Below, one piece after another: positions 62,488 to 64,000 of a DNA stretch of 64,000 bases; the first letter of the stretch is position 1; every line of letters starts with the position of its first letter. The notes under the pieces are model-generated. The model was given only the letters and a program-made list of their open reading frames with translations, searched no databases and had not been told where the DNA came from. The translations under genes were made by a program, and so were the position numbers. Source of the stretch: Lagopus muta (Eukaryota > Chordata > Aves > Galliformes > Phasianidae); NCBI RefSeq assembly GCF_023343835.1, contig NC_064439.1, positions 31,842,008 through 31,906,007 of the forward strand, in the 5' to 3' direction.

Positions 62488-62489
<2 letters not shown>

Positions 62490-62565
62490 AAAGTCAGAGG
62501 ATATTAAGAAGAGGAAACAGTTGTATAGGTACTCATATCTAACAGCAATAATGTTTTGTAGGGCT

Positions 62566-62880
62566 TGTACAATCAATGAATATACAGATGATATAGTATA
62601 TCCAGGAGTTTGGCTGATATAATTATTATGCTAGAGTAGGAAAGAAGGACACTCACCCTATCCTGGGCTTGTGTGGTAAACTCCAGTGGAGTGGATCTCC
62701 AGAAGACATCCCTCCCTACTGGTAGTCAGCTCTTAAATAGGTCTAGGAGAGGTGCAGCCAGGCTCCACCCCTTCCTGCAGCACAGGTGAATTGCCTTCAC
62801 CTGTGCTCCCATGGCTGACTCATGGCTCACCTCAGGTGATCAATCAGAGGTTCAGGCCGTGATTCAGCAGTTCCCATACA
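62566..62880 (-). mobile_element. Solo LTR-like element, copy E, reverse strand
   Basis: Read on the - strand it starts TGTATGGG (62880 backwards) and ends TTGTACA (62566), 315 bp. It holds TGAGTCA (+ strand TGACTCA at 62816-62822), the CACCTGAGGTGA motif, a TATTTAAGAG box and a GGTGAGTG donor-like sequence. The last third before the terminal TGTACA is diverged from copies A, C and D. The flanks share only GGCT (62562-62565 and 62881-62884), so the target duplication is imperfect or 4 bp. It is the only copy in this orientation. Confidence 0.75.
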
Positions 62881-64000
62881 GGCTGGAAAACATCCTCATG
62901 AGAAAAAAAACCAAAACTGGCTGTCCTCCATGATCAGCCAAACAGTACTGCCATAATCATTGTGATCAGGGCTGGCTGCAAGGTGAAAGGACCTGGCATT
63001 CAGAAATGCTGAAACAAAGGAAGTTACAGGTGGTCCTCAGTAAGGCAAGATAAGGCAACATAAGATTCAAAAGGTGAAACAATCCTGTGTCTTGTGGGGC
63101 AGTGCTCTGAACAAGGTTCTGAGATTTGCAGTACAAAAAGGGCTTCACAAAGGGATGAGTGATCTTAGGAATGGACTTCACGTGATTATCTCCTAGGATG
63201 GTGGCGTGACCGACAGGAGTTTTAAACTAGAAACGGGGGGAAGAAGATTGAAAGACTCACTTGATTTTTATGTCTGATTTTAAAGCACGGGGGGAAAAAA
63301 AGAAAAAAAAAGGAAAAAGGTAAATGAGATCATTGCAGTGGGAAATAGGACGCAGAAGGGGAGAGGAATAGGCAGCAAGAGAATATAGAAATAATATTGA
63401 AGAGAGGAATAAATGTTTGCATGATAGAAGTAATGAAATTTGCTATTTAAAACTGGATTAAAACAGAGAAAATCAAGAGAAATGCTGTGCATTAAGGCCA
63501 GACACATATAGGAAGTAGAACCCCTGGTCCAGAACAAAAGGAAAGGATATTATAGAAACAATAGACACATTAGAATAGTAGTCTTGTCTCAGACAGAGAC
63601 ATTGAAAGATATGCATTATTTAAAAAAGAAGGGAAGGTAAAAGGCAGTGAGGTAGCAATTCTCATTAGCTGATGAAGTAGACTGAAAAGAAATAAGAATT
63701 GATTGCCCCAGTAAAATGCAGAAACAGACTAAGGCAAAAATTGCTTTCGGAAAGCCTGAATGAGAAGCTATGTGGGAATTAAAACAGGGTCTGCATCTCA
63801 CTTAGGTAGTTGGATTTTGTTATGGCTGGAGATTACCACCTTATTAGCAGAAACTAAGGAAACAAGTAATTATAAGCATTTTAAATTCACTACGCCGTAA
63901 GCAATGCTTCAAAATGCAGAAGGACGAACTATACTTGCATGAAAGGGCTACATTTCCACAGCAGACAGCCTGAGCAGCACCATGAATCCCCAGACTTCTC
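62881..64000. other. Non-coding stretch to the window end
   Basis: No gene is recognised; frames stay below 90 codons. It is A/G-rich on the + strand, including a G6-A7-type tract at about 63290-63320. Confidence 0.5.

Larger units (their letters stand above)
54364..62565. other. Non-coding stretch, no gene recognised
   Basis: No supportable gene. The longest frame (172 codons at 59767-60285, with overlapping frames on both strands) has no recognisable domain. Listed separately are a 40-bp symmetric duplication (55419-55458), A tracts at 56474-56513, 59064-59090 and 62447-62487, twin palindromes at 60352-60378 and a CR1 at 61816-62027. The block at 54600-55030 is strongly A+T-rich. A possible decayed reverse CR1 remnant lies near 58325-58380, too weak to call. 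Confidence 0.5.

Overview
This window looks like bird nuclear DNA from an intergenic region or a long intron. The main evidence is a set of about eleven 5'-truncated CR1 LINE copies. CR1 is the dominant avian retrotransposon, recognised here by its 3'-end sequence and by the terminal octamers of the ATTCTATG type. Other signs are moderate A+T content, scattered microsatellites, no operon-like packing and no SINE I could recognise. A landfowl (chicken-like) source is my guess, not something the sequence proves.

No protein-coding gene can be supported. The longest open frames are about 150-172 codons, which is near what chance gives across six frames of 64 kb at this composition. None reads as a known protein, and several lie inside CR1 or low-complexity DNA. 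No rRNA, convincing tRNA, CRISPR array or CpG island was seen. Two stretches flanked by strong splice-site consensus sequences (17810-17903 and 49366-49620) are reported as weak candidate exons, the second only as non-coding.

Layout. 1-4.5 kb: two old CR1 pieces, paired T and A tracts, a short hairpin. 4.5-22 kb: unannotated DNA with one small palindrome and one possible exon. 22-28 kb: a repeat-rich block with two copies of a roughly 320-bp LTR-like element and four CR1 fragments. 28-42.3 kb: unannotated DNA holding three reverse-strand CR1 copies and a GGGGAT-rich minisatellite. 42.3-52 kb: small tandem repeats, a G-quadruplex-type tract and a candidate non-coding exon. 52-54.4 kb: one LTR nested in a CR1 and a second LTR close by. 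54.4-64 kb: long A tracts, a symmetric 40-bp duplication, twin palindromes, a CR1 3' end and a fifth LTR copy in reverse orientation.

The most informative system is the LTR-like family. There are five copies, four on the + strand and one on the - strand. At least three carry their own 5-bp target-site duplication, so they are separate solo insertions and not the two ends of a provirus. All five keep an AP-1/NF-E2-type site (TGAGTCA). Most also keep an inverted CACCTGAGGTG-type motif, a TATTTAA-like box and downstream splice-donor-like sequences. They are therefore candidates for dispersed promoters or enhancers. That role is inference.
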